Origin: Fodinibius sp041642155
GTDB taxonomy: Bacteria > Bacteroidota > Rhodothermia > Balneolales > Balneolaceae
NCBI RefSeq assembly: GCF_041642155.1
Contig: NZ_JBEPWZ010000036.1
Location: forward strand, 1 to 18,526
Direction: 5' to 3'
Length of the DNA: 18,526 nt
This document shows positions 7,813 through 14,493 of the stretch, in pieces; the stretch's first letter is position 1; every line of letters starts with the position of its first letter. Below the pieces are notes generated by a model that saw nothing but the letters and a program-made list of their open reading frames with translations, did not search any database and was not told the origin of the DNA. The position numbers were made by a program, and so were the translations under genes.

Positions 7813-9782
7813 TTCGATTACTATTCATTATCCTGTTGTTTCTATGTTGCCTGCCCTGGGAGAGCGCAGCCCAAGGCTCCGCCGAAAGGCGCGATAGCCT
7901 GGGGACGTCCATCATAATTAACCCCAACGACCTGTTGCAAACCATACCCGAATGGGATGCAGCGACGACGGACGGGTTCACCTACCGCGTCAACAGCGGC
8001 TTGTACGGGTTCTACGGTCCCCAGCCCACGGTCTACCTGGATGACATTCCCATTGATTTCTCCTTCTTTAACTGGCAAAACCTGAATATGCTGCCCTCCT
8101 CCATGGAGCAGATCAACCGGATAAGCTACAGCTCCGAACCCCGGGTGTATAACCAAACGCTCAGCCGGGCGGGTTATCTCAACCTGCACACCACCCCGCC
8201 GGACAGCGGGCTAAGCCTCTCCGGGTCCTTTACCGTCGGCAACCAGATAGAAGATCCCGGGCCGTGGAGTTACGATTCTTCGAGGGTAACGCCCAATATC
8301 GACCGCAGGGGACCTCATTATTTTTCCAACATCGCCTACCGGTCCTCCGGCTGGTTTGCCCGGGGACAGTTTTCCCTGCGGCAGCATCAGCCGACGAATT
8401 TGAATAATCATCACCGCATCGGAAGTTATTCATATGTGGATAACGTCTGGCACGCGGTTAAAACCACCGTATCAAACGGGTTGGCCGAAATTGGATATCA
8501 GTCCGACCGCTGGAATATCAGGGCACGCGGACTTACAGCCAATAATGATGAATATGTCTTTTTTCAGCCGTTTGGACGGGAAGTACCTTCCATCACCGGC
8601 TATCGTCAGCTGGCGGTACAGGCAGAACATGAATCCGGTCCCTGGAAGGTTAGCGGACGCTATCTGGCCCACCGGAAATTCATGGACTACCGGCTCAATA
8701 ACAAGGACTATGACTTCGAATGGCAGCAGCTCGACCACCTCTTTTCGCTGTCCTCCCGCTACCGGCAAGATAACATGCGGGTCAGCTCCGGGGCTTCACT
8801 GGAGATTAGCGATACCCGCGGGCTGCAGATGGAGAGTCAGCAGGTCGTCGCTACCTTGTTCGGATCGGTCCATTCCCGTCTCCATGCCCGTCATACCCTC
8901 GAGGCGGACCTGAGCGCAGATATTGCCGCCCATGAGGCCGCTGCCTCTTTCTCCCTCGGCTCTGAGCACCGGCTCACGGGGGCCTGGACGTTAGCCGGAG
9001 GTATTGATTACAACGAACTGCTCTATTACCGGCAGGAGAGCAGCACCTACTGGTACCGGCGCGGCTATACTCTTTTCTCACAGCTTGGCATCGGTATTGA
9101 CACGCCTCTCAGCTCCAAGCGGAATAGAGCCGGGAGTATTAAATTGACCAATCGTATTCAACTCGCCCCTTTAACATCGCTACACCTGGAGGGAAAGTAT
9201 CTCCACCACTACGCATTGAATATACCCTGGCAGGTGGTGGCTCATCATGGTCAGCAGTATCAGGGGCTTTATACCCAGCCGCAGGATCTCGAATTCTCTT
9301 CTGAAGAGGGAGACCGCCTAAACGTTCGACTCGGTTTTTCCCAGCAACTCAATCGCCGGCTCAGCCACCAGCTGAACATGATGATGCAGTATACGCTGAG
9401 TGGCACAAACCGATACCGGGCATACTGGTTTCAGACCCCACAAAACCGCATGACCTATGAATTCAACATTCAGCCCGCCAGCGATTTATCGTTTTCCCTG
9501 GCGACCACCTACCGCAGTTCAACACTGTGGAAAGAATATCAAAATCTCAACGGCGAGCGCTATCGTTCGCTGCAGCCGCAATACCCGCTGCAGTACGGGA
9601 CCTTCCGGACGAAAACCCCCTCCTTCCTGAAGGTGGATATAACGGCCAAAAAATGGTTTTGGGACCGGCGGCTGGCAACCACTTTTTCTGTGCGTAATCT
9701 TCTGAATACCGAAGTCCGCTACCACACGCTGGGACTGGACAAGGCCCTGCAGTTTGTTATCAAAGCTTCGCTCACCCTTTGA
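7809..9782 (+). CDS. TonB-dependent receptor-like outer-membrane protein
   Basis: This is a 657-residue protein with a signal peptide (about residues 1-22, ending ESAAQ). Residues about 50-130 resemble the plug of TonB-dependent receptors: a segment YGPQPTVYLDDIPIDFSFF, then LPSSMEQINRISYSSEPRVY and YLNLHTTP. The remaining 520 or so residues show barrel-type alternation rich in Tyr, Trp and Arg. The C-terminal segment (TFSVRNLLNTEVRYHTLG, then ALQFVIKASLTL) is the usual last-strand region of these receptors. There is no carboxypeptidase-like N-terminal domain, no obvious TonB box and no adjacent SusD partner. The last residue is Leu, not the usual Phe. The substrate is unknown. It overlaps the preceding barrel gene by 4 bp. 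It could be a degenerate or TonB-independent relative of the family. Confidence 0.75.
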   Translation: MIRLLFIILLFLCCLPWESAAQGSAERRDSLGTSIIINPNDLLQTIPEWDAATTDGFTYRVNSGLYGFYGPQPTVYLDDIPIDFSFFNWQNLNMLPSSMEQINRISYSSEPRVYNQTLSRAGYLNLHTTPPDSGLSLSGSFTVGNQIEDPGPWSYDSSRVTPNIDRRGPHYFSNIAYRSSGWFARGQFSLRQHQPTNLNNHHRIGSYSYVDNVWHAVKTTVSNGLAEIGYQSDRWNIRARGLTANNDEYVFFQPFGREVPSITGYRQLAVQAEHESGPWKVSGRYLAHRKFMDYRLNNKDYDFEWQQLDHLFSLSSRYRQDNMRVSSGASLEISDTRGLQMESQQVVATLFGSVHSRLHARHTLEADLSADIAAHEAAASFSLGSEHRLTGAWTLAGGIDYNELLYYRQESSTYWYRRGYTLFSQLGIGIDTPLSSKRNRAGSIKLTNRIQLAPLTSLHLEGKYLHHYALNIPWQVVAHHGQQYQGLYTQPQDLEFSSEEGDRLNVRLGFSQQLNRRLSHQLNMMMQYTLSGTNRYRAYWFQTPQNRMTYEFNIQPASDLSFSLATTYRSSTLWKEYQNLNGERYRSLQPQYPLQYGTFRTKTPSFLKVDITAKKWFWDRRLATTFSVRNLLNTEVRYHTLGLDKALQFVIKASLTL

Positions 9783-10211
9783 CCCGGATTACCTAAAAAA
9801 TATACTTATTGAATATATTGTGCTTTTTTGGCTCTTTTTATTTATTGCCTGCGGATATTAGATGATAGCTGCTTGGTTATCGCCCTGGGATCCATTTAGA
9901 ATACCTATATGCTGTATCGAATTTAGGATAGTGTATTCAAACAGGTGAATACGGTCCATAAAAACTGGTTCAGTACTGACTAAATCGTACCGATTTAGGG
10001 TATACCCTAAATTGAATACATATAAGATATCAGAGCAGTAATTACCTGGTTTCGATACCGGTAGCAACTATGATCCATCGAGATTATCTGTATTGTCTAT
10101 TCCCCTGGAATACACATAATATTCTATTTCCCAGCCTTTAATACTTATAAACTACTTTCTTGAATGTTATCTATCCGATGGGTACTATGCATTTTATATG
10201 AATAAGCTTAG
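9783..10211. other. AT-rich intergenic region with inverted repeats, no gene
   Basis: This is about 430 bp between the receptor gene and the first cassette-like boundary. A minus-strand open frame (9858-10067, 69 codons) has no domain and lies over inverted repeats, so I do not call it. No integrase gene, attI-like core with partner site, tRNA or strong terminator was seen. The nested repeats are listed separately. Confidence 0.55.
9906..10024. repeat. Cluster of nested inverted repeats
   Basis: Several overlapping inverted repeats lie in 119 bp. ATTTAGGG-TATA-CCCTAAAT (9993-10012) is a perfect 20-bp palindrome. CTAAATCG-TAC-CGATTTAG (9980-9998) has 8-bp arms and overlaps it. GTATTCAA (9933-9940) pairs with TTGAATAC (10012-10019). 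TATATG (9906-9911) pairs with CATATA (10019-10024), and AATTTAGGATA (9920-9930) with the right palindrome arm apart from one bulge. Together they could fold into one long imperfect cruciform or switch between folds. It could be a miniature mobile element, a regulatory or RNA structure, or a recombination target. No terminal duplication was found. Confidence 0.55.
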
Positions 10212-10234
10212 GTTAGGTAACCAAATGAAATCCA

Positions 10235-10366
10235 ATGGAAAACAAAGCAATTTTAAAAAAGACTATTGAAGAAGATCCGCTCTATCACAAAAGAGAATTT
10301 ATTGGAGCGCTGTGTATACTACTTTCTGTAAAAGTAGTATACACAGCGTACCTAACCCGCCTTTAA
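10235..10366 (+). CDS. Putative 43-residue peptide in cassette 1
   Basis: ATG at 10235 opens a 43-codon frame that ends TAA inside the attC-like site, a common position for cassette genes. The peptide begins with a charged Lys/Glu-rich part (MENKAILKKTIEEDPLYHKR) and ends with a hydrophobic part. The codons for its last third are formed by the perfect hairpin at 10308-10348, so the C-terminus may be an artefact of a truncated longer gene. There is no recognisable family and no ribosome binding site. It could be a small membrane-active peptide, a remnant, or non-coding. Confidence 0.3.
   Translation: MENKAILKKTIEEDPLYHKREFIGALCILLSVKVVYTAYLTRL
10308..10348. repeat. Perfect 18-bp hairpin beside the attC-like site
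   Basis: The left arm cgctgtgtatactacttt (10308-10325) and right arm aaagtagtatacacagcg (10331-10348) are exact reverse complements with a 5-nt loop (ctgta). The right arm ends one base before the TACCTAACC core at 10349-10350. No T-run follows on either strand, so it does not look like an intrinsic terminator. It may be part of an extended recombination hairpin or the result of an inverted duplication. Confidence 0.85.
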
Positions 10367-10479
10367 GGGGACATACCTCGCTCTTCCCTGCCGATTTTTG
10401 AGTTCCTTAATTTCTGTAGTACATTTTGTTTTAAAGTCAACGTTGGCCTGCACGCTGCTTATGCACCAGGTCGTTAGCT
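10350..10479 (+). other. Candidate attC site 1 (130 bp)
   Basis: The site runs from ACCTAAC (R''-like, consensus RYYYAAC) to GTTAGCT (R'-like; GTTRRRY except for one C). Inside, the left arm CGCCTTTAAGGGGACATACC and the right arm ending TTATGCACCAGGTC show partial complementarity, as in imperfect attC hairpins. A 3' end with TATGCACC near GTCGTTAG is typical of attC sites. Its length is within the known range of about 57-141 bp. This was identified by eye; no covariance model was run. Confidence 0.5.
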
Positions 10480-11557
10480 GTACTATTAGTTTTTAGTGAT
10501 GGATAAATTCAAAACATTTAATAAAGGTGTTAAAGCAATAAATGCAATTTTTGAAATAAATGAGGAAGCCTATCTTTGTCCATTATGCTTAAGGTTTTTT
10601 AATCAGGAAGCAATTTCGAAAAAAGTCTTGACTGCTGAGCATGTTCCTCAAGATTCTATTGGAGGAAATGAGGTCTTATTAACTTGTGAAAAGTGCAATT
10701 CAGAATCTGGTTATAAATTTGAAGCTGATTTAAAAGAAAGAGAAAGGTTAAAAACATTTATAAAAGCAGTAAGTGGGAAAAAAGGTTTTGAAGGGAAGCT
10801 TAAAATTGAACTAACAATGGGTGGAAAGAAGGTTAATACCCACACTCAAATAAAAAAGGATAAAATTCTTTTTAAGATTCCTAAAAAATATAATCACCCT
10901 GACAACCTTGATCATATCTTTAAACATTTAGATACAGTTTATGAAAATCAGAGTTGGTCAAATGAAAAGTTTAATATTAGTCCAGATATTAGTTACAGTA
11001 AGAGGAAAGTAGAACTCTCTTATTTAAAAACAGCTTATCTTGCTTCATTTGCTCTACTTGGCTACCGATATATACTGAATAAAGAGTTTGATGTTATCAG
11101 GCAACAACTACTAAATCCAAGTAAAGAAATTTTTCAACCTTATATTTTCACACTACCAAAAGAAATTAAACGAGAGCGAAAAATTATCAGCGTGGAAAAA
11201 CCAATTAAATCAATTGCTGTTCAAATTGATGAAAATATTGTATTTCTACCACCCGTTGAAAACCCAATTGGATCCTTAAGTAAAATCAAAGACTATTTAT
11301 CAAAATCCAACGAAAAGGATCAATTCTCTGGAGAAGAATTTCCGTGGCCTCATTCACTACAACTTGTCCTAGATTTCATGGCAAAAAATTAAACAAGTAC
11401 AGCTAACCCCTTTAAAAAGGAAAATGTCAAGCAGCCCCTCCTCATTTATATCTTTAGCTATAGCATTTCAACAATATCCCCGTTATAAACTCTTAGCCGG
11501 CGTCCGCTACTTTACATAACCGGCCCTTATACGACAGATATTGGTTGTGCTTGTCAG
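10474..11557 (+). mobile_element. Candidate integron gene cassette 2, carrying an HNH-like gene
   Basis: The cassette starts after the G of GTTAGCT (10473-10479). Its 3' site starts with AGCTAAC (11401-11407). GTTAGCTGTAC (10473-10483) and GTACAGCTAAC (11397-11407) are perfect 11-bp complements flanking a single gene that fills almost the entire interval. The gene begins 25 bp after the left core and stops 8 bp before the right core. Base composition differs sharply from the neighbours: one sampled 60-base line at 10801 has 19 G+C, against 33 at 8701. The exact right end (11557) depends on a degenerate R' site and is tentative. Confidence 0.55.
10499..11392 (+). CDS. HNH endonuclease-like protein (cassette cargo)
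   Basis: This is a 297-residue protein from ATG 10499 (a GTG at 10496 is an alternative start). The N-terminal part has the HNH_5-type zinc-finger nuclease signature. It consists of Cys27-x2-Cys30, then LTAEHVPQDSIGG (residues 44-56, with Glu47-His48 as the catalytic pair), then Cys63-x2-Cys66-Asn67. The remaining 230 residues are Lys-rich, have no domain I recognise, and contain a helical stretch (about 174-193). No signal peptide or membrane segment, so it is probably cytoplasmic. Strongly AT-rich with AAA/AAT-biased codons, unlike neighbouring genes, which suggests recent acquisition. There is no ribosome binding site. Nuclease function is inferred from the motif. A role in phage or plasmid defence is possible given the context, but nothing in the sequence proves it. 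Confidence 0.8.
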   Translation: MDKFKTFNKGVKAINAIFEINEEAYLCPLCLRFFNQEAISKKVLTAEHVPQDSIGGNEVLLTCEKCNSESGYKFEADLKERERLKTFIKAVSGKKGFEGKLKIELTMGGKKVNTHTQIKKDKILFKIPKKYNHPDNLDHIFKHLDTVYENQSWSNEKFNISPDISYSKRKVELSYLKTAYLASFALLGYRYILNKEFDVIRQQLLNPSKEIFQPYIFTLPKEIKRERKIISVEKPIKSIAVQIDENIVFLPPVENPIGSLSKIKDYLSKSNEKDQFSGEEFPWPHSLQLVLDFMAKN

Positions 11558-11563
11558 TTGACT
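11401..11563 (+). other. Candidate attC site 2 (about 163 bp, degenerate)
   Basis: AGCTAAC (11401-11407) opens the site. Its first bases (CTAACCC-CTTTAA-AGG) resemble those of the first site (CTAACCCGCCTTTAAGGGG). A possible end is TTGTGCTTGTCAGTTGACT (11545-11563), which resembles TTATGCACCAGGTCGTTAGCT of site 1. The length exceeds the usual range and the R' core is degenerate, so the 3' end is uncertain. The rest of 11393-11607 holds no gene. Confidence 0.35.
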
Positions 11564-11598
11564 GGCTCATTGATTATTCACAAATAGATGCAAAAAGC

Positions 11599-11617
11599 GC
11601 TTAAGTATTACTTAAGC
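11599..11617. repeat. 9-bp palindromic stem over the stop codon of the nuclease-family gene
   Basis: GCTTAAGTA (11599-11607) and TACTTAAGC (11609-11617) are exact complements with one base between them. The stem includes the stop codon of the minus-strand gene. It is AT-rich with no adjacent T-run, so it is a poor terminator; it may help stop transcription of that gene. Confidence 0.4.
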
Positions 11618-12387
11618 TTTAGCTTGAGTACATAGGGGCGGTGGTCCGAAGCAAGAGGAGTTTCCGCTACATAAGATTCTAGAACCTTAAAATATTTATT
11701 GGGCTTAAATATGATATAGTCAATTTCTTTTACGGGGTCATCGGCGGGATACGTGCCGGAATTGCCCTTCTTAGCGGGAATTTGCCATTGTTCGGACAGA
11801 TATCTCATAACTTGGGAATCTGCGGTAGAATTAAAATCACCTCCGATGATCACAGGTACTATATAATCCTGATGAATTTTATTAAGCTTTTTTGCCTGGG
11901 CCATGCGCTGTTCTGCAGTCATATACAAATGAATCCCAGTAATCCAGATAGGTGATTCCCAGTCTTTATTAAGAAGTTGAACAGATAAAGCCGTGAGTGG
12001 TTTTGCTGTCATTGGCAACTGGTGTATTTGTTGCTTCTTTATGGGAATATTCGTGAGTATTCCATTACCGTACGCTCCACCATCATACGGCCGATGCGCT
12101 CCAAAAACAGGCTTCATATTCGTCCATTCTCCCAATTTCATCATTTGATCGACTTCTTCGGTTCGATGAGTCATACTGTCAACTTCCTGGAGAAAAACAA
12201 TATCAGGATTCAATCGGTTAATCACATCTGCCGTGCGGCGAAGATTCAATTGGCCATCCATTCCTCGTGCAGCTTTGATATTGTAAGAGACAACAACCAG
12301 TGTTGAATCATCTGCGAGAGAAGTGGCCATCGCAGGATTACCGATGACGCTGATTACGAACCAAAGTGTTGCAATCCAAAGTCTCAT
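11608..12387 (-). CDS. Exported endonuclease/exonuclease/phosphatase-family protein
   Basis: This is a 259-residue protein with an N-terminal signal peptide (MRLWIATLWFVISVIG...PAMA, about 1-21), so it probably acts in the periplasm or outside the cell. All EEP-superfamily motifs are present: SYNIKAARGMDG with Asn36, DIVFLQEVD with Glu68 (metal ligand), YGNGILTN (106-113), HLY with His153, GGDFNS with Asp184 and Asn186, EIDYIIF with Asp223, and ASDHRPYV with Asp248-His249. These are the catalytic residues of the DNase I/exonuclease III/sphingomyelinase fold. The substrate could be DNA, RNA or a phosphoester lipid and cannot be chosen from sequence. The ATG at 12387 lacks a Shine-Dalgarno. It is separated from the OmpA gene upstream by a strong terminator, so it needs its own promoter in 12388-12520. 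Confidence 0.88.
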   Translation of the reverse strand: MRLWIATLWFVISVIGNPAMATSLADDSTLVVVSYNIKAARGMDGQLNLRRTADVINRLNPDIVFLQEVDSMTHRTEEVDQMMKLGEWTNMKPVFGAHRPYDGGAYGNGILTNIPIKKQQIHQLPMTAKPLTALSVQLLNKDWESPIWITGIHLYMTAEQRMAQAKKLNKIHQDYIVPVIIGGDFNSTADSQVMRYLSEQWQIPAKKGNSGTYPADDPVKEIDYIIFKPNKYFKVLESYVAETPLASDHRPYVLKLKLK

Positions 12388-12520
12388 AGCTTAATCTGTT
12401 ATTTGGCCCGGATTATCCTAACCAGTATTTCTCATGCTGATACATATATGGTTAAACCGGATTATTCACCAAGAAATTCGGGTTAAAGAGCTTTGTAGAA
12501 TCACATTACAAAAACTCCTA

Positions 12521-12559
12521 TAAATAAAAAAAGGCCCCGCTAATTAAAGCGGGGCCTTT
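12521..12559 (-). terminator. Rho-independent terminator of the OmpA-family gene
   Basis: AAAGGCCCCGCT (12530-12541) and AGCGGGGCCTTT (12548-12559) form a perfect GC-rich 12-bp stem with loop AATTAA. Read on the minus strand it lies 25 bp after the OmpA-family stop codon and is followed by a T-rich run (12529-12521). This is a textbook intrinsic terminator. The plus-strand side has a later weak T-run, so some two-way action is possible. Confidence 0.93.
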
Positions 12560-12584
12560 CTTCAGTTTTTGAGCTTATTGTGCG

Positions 12585-14012
12585 TTACAATTCCTCAATC
12601 TCGATTTCTACGCGACGGTTTTGTCGACGTTCTTCTCGGTTCGCGTTCTCAATCAGAGGCTCGGATTCACCCAGGCCTTCTGTGAAGATGCGATCACCGC
12701 TTACACCTTGTCCCTCAAGGTAACTCTTGACAGACTCGGCTCGACGCTGAGACAGGCGCAAGTTATACTGCGCAGGTCCGATACGGTCGGCGTGACCTCT
12801 CAAGGTTGCTTTGAGACCGGTGTTGTCAATCAATACATCAGCTACTTCGTTCAGCATATCTTCGAACTCTTCTTCAACATTGTCTTGATCGAATCCGAAG
12901 TTCACATTGTCAAAGTCGAAGTCGACTAGCGGACAACCGTTATTGGATGCAGGACCCGGTTCTTCAGGACATTCATCCTTGTAGTCGGGGATGCCGTCGC
13001 CGTCTGTGTCAGGACAGCCGTCAAATTCAGCTTCGCCTGGTTCTTCAGGGCAGCGATCATCCTTGTCAGGAATTCCGTCGCCATCTGTGTCAGGGCAGCC
13101 ATTAAATTCAGCTTCGCCCGGCTCTTCAGGACATTCGTCATCATAATCGGGGATACCGTCGCCGTCTGTATCAGGGCAGCCGTCAAATTCAGCTTCGCCC
13201 GGCTCTTCAGGACAACGATCGTCTATATCCGGGATGCCGTCGCCATCCGTGTCAGGACAGCCATCGAACTCTTCCGGTCCGGGGGTCTGCGGACAGCGAT
13301 CCTCATCGTCGGGGATGCCGTCGCCGTCGGCGTCGGGATCAGGACTAATGTTAAACTTGAATCCAACAGAAGTCACTAAGAAGTCATCGTGGCTTTTGTT
13401 GTCAATATTGCTTTCGCCACTGCCAGCCTGACCGTCAAATCCATCCACGAACGTGCGGTTATAGGTGGCTTTCAAGAACAACTTTGTCTTCTCGGATAAG
13501 CTGATATCAAATCCGGCGGCAAGGGGAATGCCCAACCCTATCCGGCTGTCGATGTCATTTCCTTCCTGACCTTCATAGACATTGTCACTCCCGTTAAAAT
13601 AGGGGGTAACACCAATACCTGCAGCCAGGAATGGCTGTAAGGTTGCATTCTGGCTGAAAATATATCCGTTTGCCAACTTATACCGAAACATCAGGTTGGC
13701 ATTTACATAACTGGTCCCAAAGCTGTTGTTAGCTTTGACCTCATTCGGATCTTCCTGGTTTTTATAATCCAGATATCCGTATTCCAGAATGGCATCAAAG
13801 TCGAAAGACGGGCTCAAGTACTGGTGAAAACCAATACCTGCCGACCAGTCTGTATCGACCTCATACTCAAGCATCTCATTCCCGAGATCACCATCATATT
13901 CGTTATGCCCGAGATGGATACTCATCCACGTTGGATGATCCTCCGTTTGTGCGTGCAGGGCAGGCACAAATAGACATAACATGGTTGCGGCTAAAAGTAG
14001 CTTCTTTAACAT
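12585..14012 (-). CDS. OmpA-family outer-membrane protein with thrombospondin type-3 repeats
   Basis: This is a 475-residue protein in three parts. A signal peptide (1-21, ending LHAQ) is followed by an N-terminal beta-barrel (about 28-222). Next come five 27-residue repeats (227-361) of the type DTDGDGIPDxDDxCPEEPG, which are thrombospondin type-3 calcium-binding repeats with regular Cys. The C-terminal OmpA domain (about 366-475) binds peptidoglycan; its motif RGHADRIGPAQYNLRLSQRRA (405-425) holds the conserved Asp409 and Arg424. The protein should anchor the outer membrane to the cell wall, with the stiff repeat segment as a spacer. Unlike its neighbours it has a perfect AGGAGG 4 bp before the ATG and a strong terminator, as expected of an abundant protein. 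Family assignment is very secure. Confidence 0.95.
   Translation of the reverse strand: MLKKLLLAATMLCLFVPALHAQTEDHPTWMSIHLGHNEYDGDLGNEMLEYEVDTDWSAGIGFHQYLSPSFDFDAILEYGYLDYKNQEDPNEVKANNSFGTSYVNANLMFRYKLANGYIFSQNATLQPFLAAGIGVTPYFNGSDNVYEGQEGNDIDSRIGLGIPLAAGFDISLSEKTKLFLKATYNRTFVDGFDGQAGSGESNIDNKSHDDFLVTSVGFKFNISPDPDADGDGIPDDEDRCPQTPGPEEFDGCPDTDGDGIPDIDDRCPEEPGEAEFDGCPDTDGDGIPDYDDECPEEPGEAEFNGCPDTDGDGIPDKDDRCPEEPGEAEFDGCPDTDGDGIPDYKDECPEEPGPASNNGCPLVDFDFDNVNFGFDQDNVEEEFEDMLNEVADVLIDNTGLKATLRGHADRIGPAQYNLRLSQRRAESVKSYLEGQGVSGDRIFTEGLGESEPLIENANREERRQNRRVEIEIEEL
12930..13334 (-). repeat. Five tandem 81-bp units encoding thrombospondin type-3 repeats
   Basis: The 405-bp array is exactly five 81-bp units in frame. 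The middle units are most alike at DNA level (shared runs around gtcgccgtctgt and ttcagcttcgcc), while the first and last units have diverged. This suggests growth by internal duplication and possible copy-number change between strains. Confidence 0.9.
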
Positions 14013-14493
14013 AAAACCTCCTAAGATTAATTATAATTCAGGCCAACGCCTGATTCCGATTATTTGATTTTGACGTTGTAACGTTTAGTTAAAAGCTCAA
14101 TACAGCTCATAAGTTCCCTAATTTTTCTAAATATTAACAATATTTTTTTTTAACCTGGTCAGCGCCCCCCCTATAATAGCTAAGTAGTTATTTTTACTAC
14201 GGTTATATACAATTAAATCGACCTCATCCACCGCAACTGCCCATTCGGGAACTTTAATTCTTTATTAAATTAAATTATAAATGAGCGAATCCCCTTCCTG
14301 TCATGCTTCCGCAAAACTTTTGTGAAAAAAGCTAACTCCATCACAGCTAAAGGCATAGCAGTTTTTGTAAATCGTAGCACGATCACCCATGGTTGGTTAC
14401 AATGAAGAAGAAACGGAAAATTTGTTTCTTCCAGTCACTCCCCCATCTTACATAGTTTATATTAATAAACCAAATACAGATTGCCCAACTATT
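14013..14493. other. AT-rich intergenic region upstream of the OmpA-family gene
   Basis: This is a 481-bp gap with long A/T runs, particularly 14100-14290, and no supported gene. A plus-strand frame at 14389-14649 has no domain and runs into the antisense of the peptidase gene. The region should carry the OmpA-family promoter and perhaps a long leader. A short inverted repeat around TTTAATT/AATTAAA near 14255 was seen, with nothing more convincing. Confidence 0.5.
14017..14022 (-). promoter_or_regulatory. Perfect Shine-Dalgarno (AGGAGG) of the OmpA-family gene
   Basis: On the minus strand the start reads AGGAGG-TTTT-ATG. The other genes I checked (uvrB, tyrA, methyltransferase, EEP protein, HNH gene) lack any such motif. 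The motif supports the ATG at 14012. A TATAAT-like hexamer lies just upstream on the same strand, too close for a normal leader, so its role is uncertain. Confidence 0.75.

Larger units (their letters stand above)
10213..10473 (+). mobile_element. Candidate integron gene cassette 1 (261 bp)
   Basis: The left boundary is GTTAGGT at 10212-10218, a match to the integron R' core GTTRRRY. The recombination point would fall after its G. The right boundary is the G of GTTAGCT at 10473. The cassette's own 3' site starts with ACCTAAC (10350-10356), the exact complement of its 5' GTTAGGT; the match extends to 9 bp (10211-10219 with 10349-10357). This self-complementarity is what a circularised cassette requires. 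The cargo is only a 43-codon frame. No integrase is in the window. Confidence 0.55.

Noticed and set aside
9858..10067. Minus-strand 69-codon open frame
   Set aside because: It lies over the inverted repeats, has no recognisable domain and no start signal.
9783..10211. Search for an integron integrase or a full attI site beside the first cassette
   Set aside because: No tyrosine-recombinase frame on either strand, and no R''-like partner site upstream of GTTAGGT.
11608..12387. EEP-family gene as part of the cassette island
   Set aside because: It is on the opposite strand, has a signal peptide, and lies beyond the last plausible attC-like core, so it is better treated as chromosomal.
12930..13334. 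Regular repeats considered as a CRISPR array
   Set aside because: The units are contiguous, in frame and encode thrombospondin type-3 motifs; there are no unique spacers.
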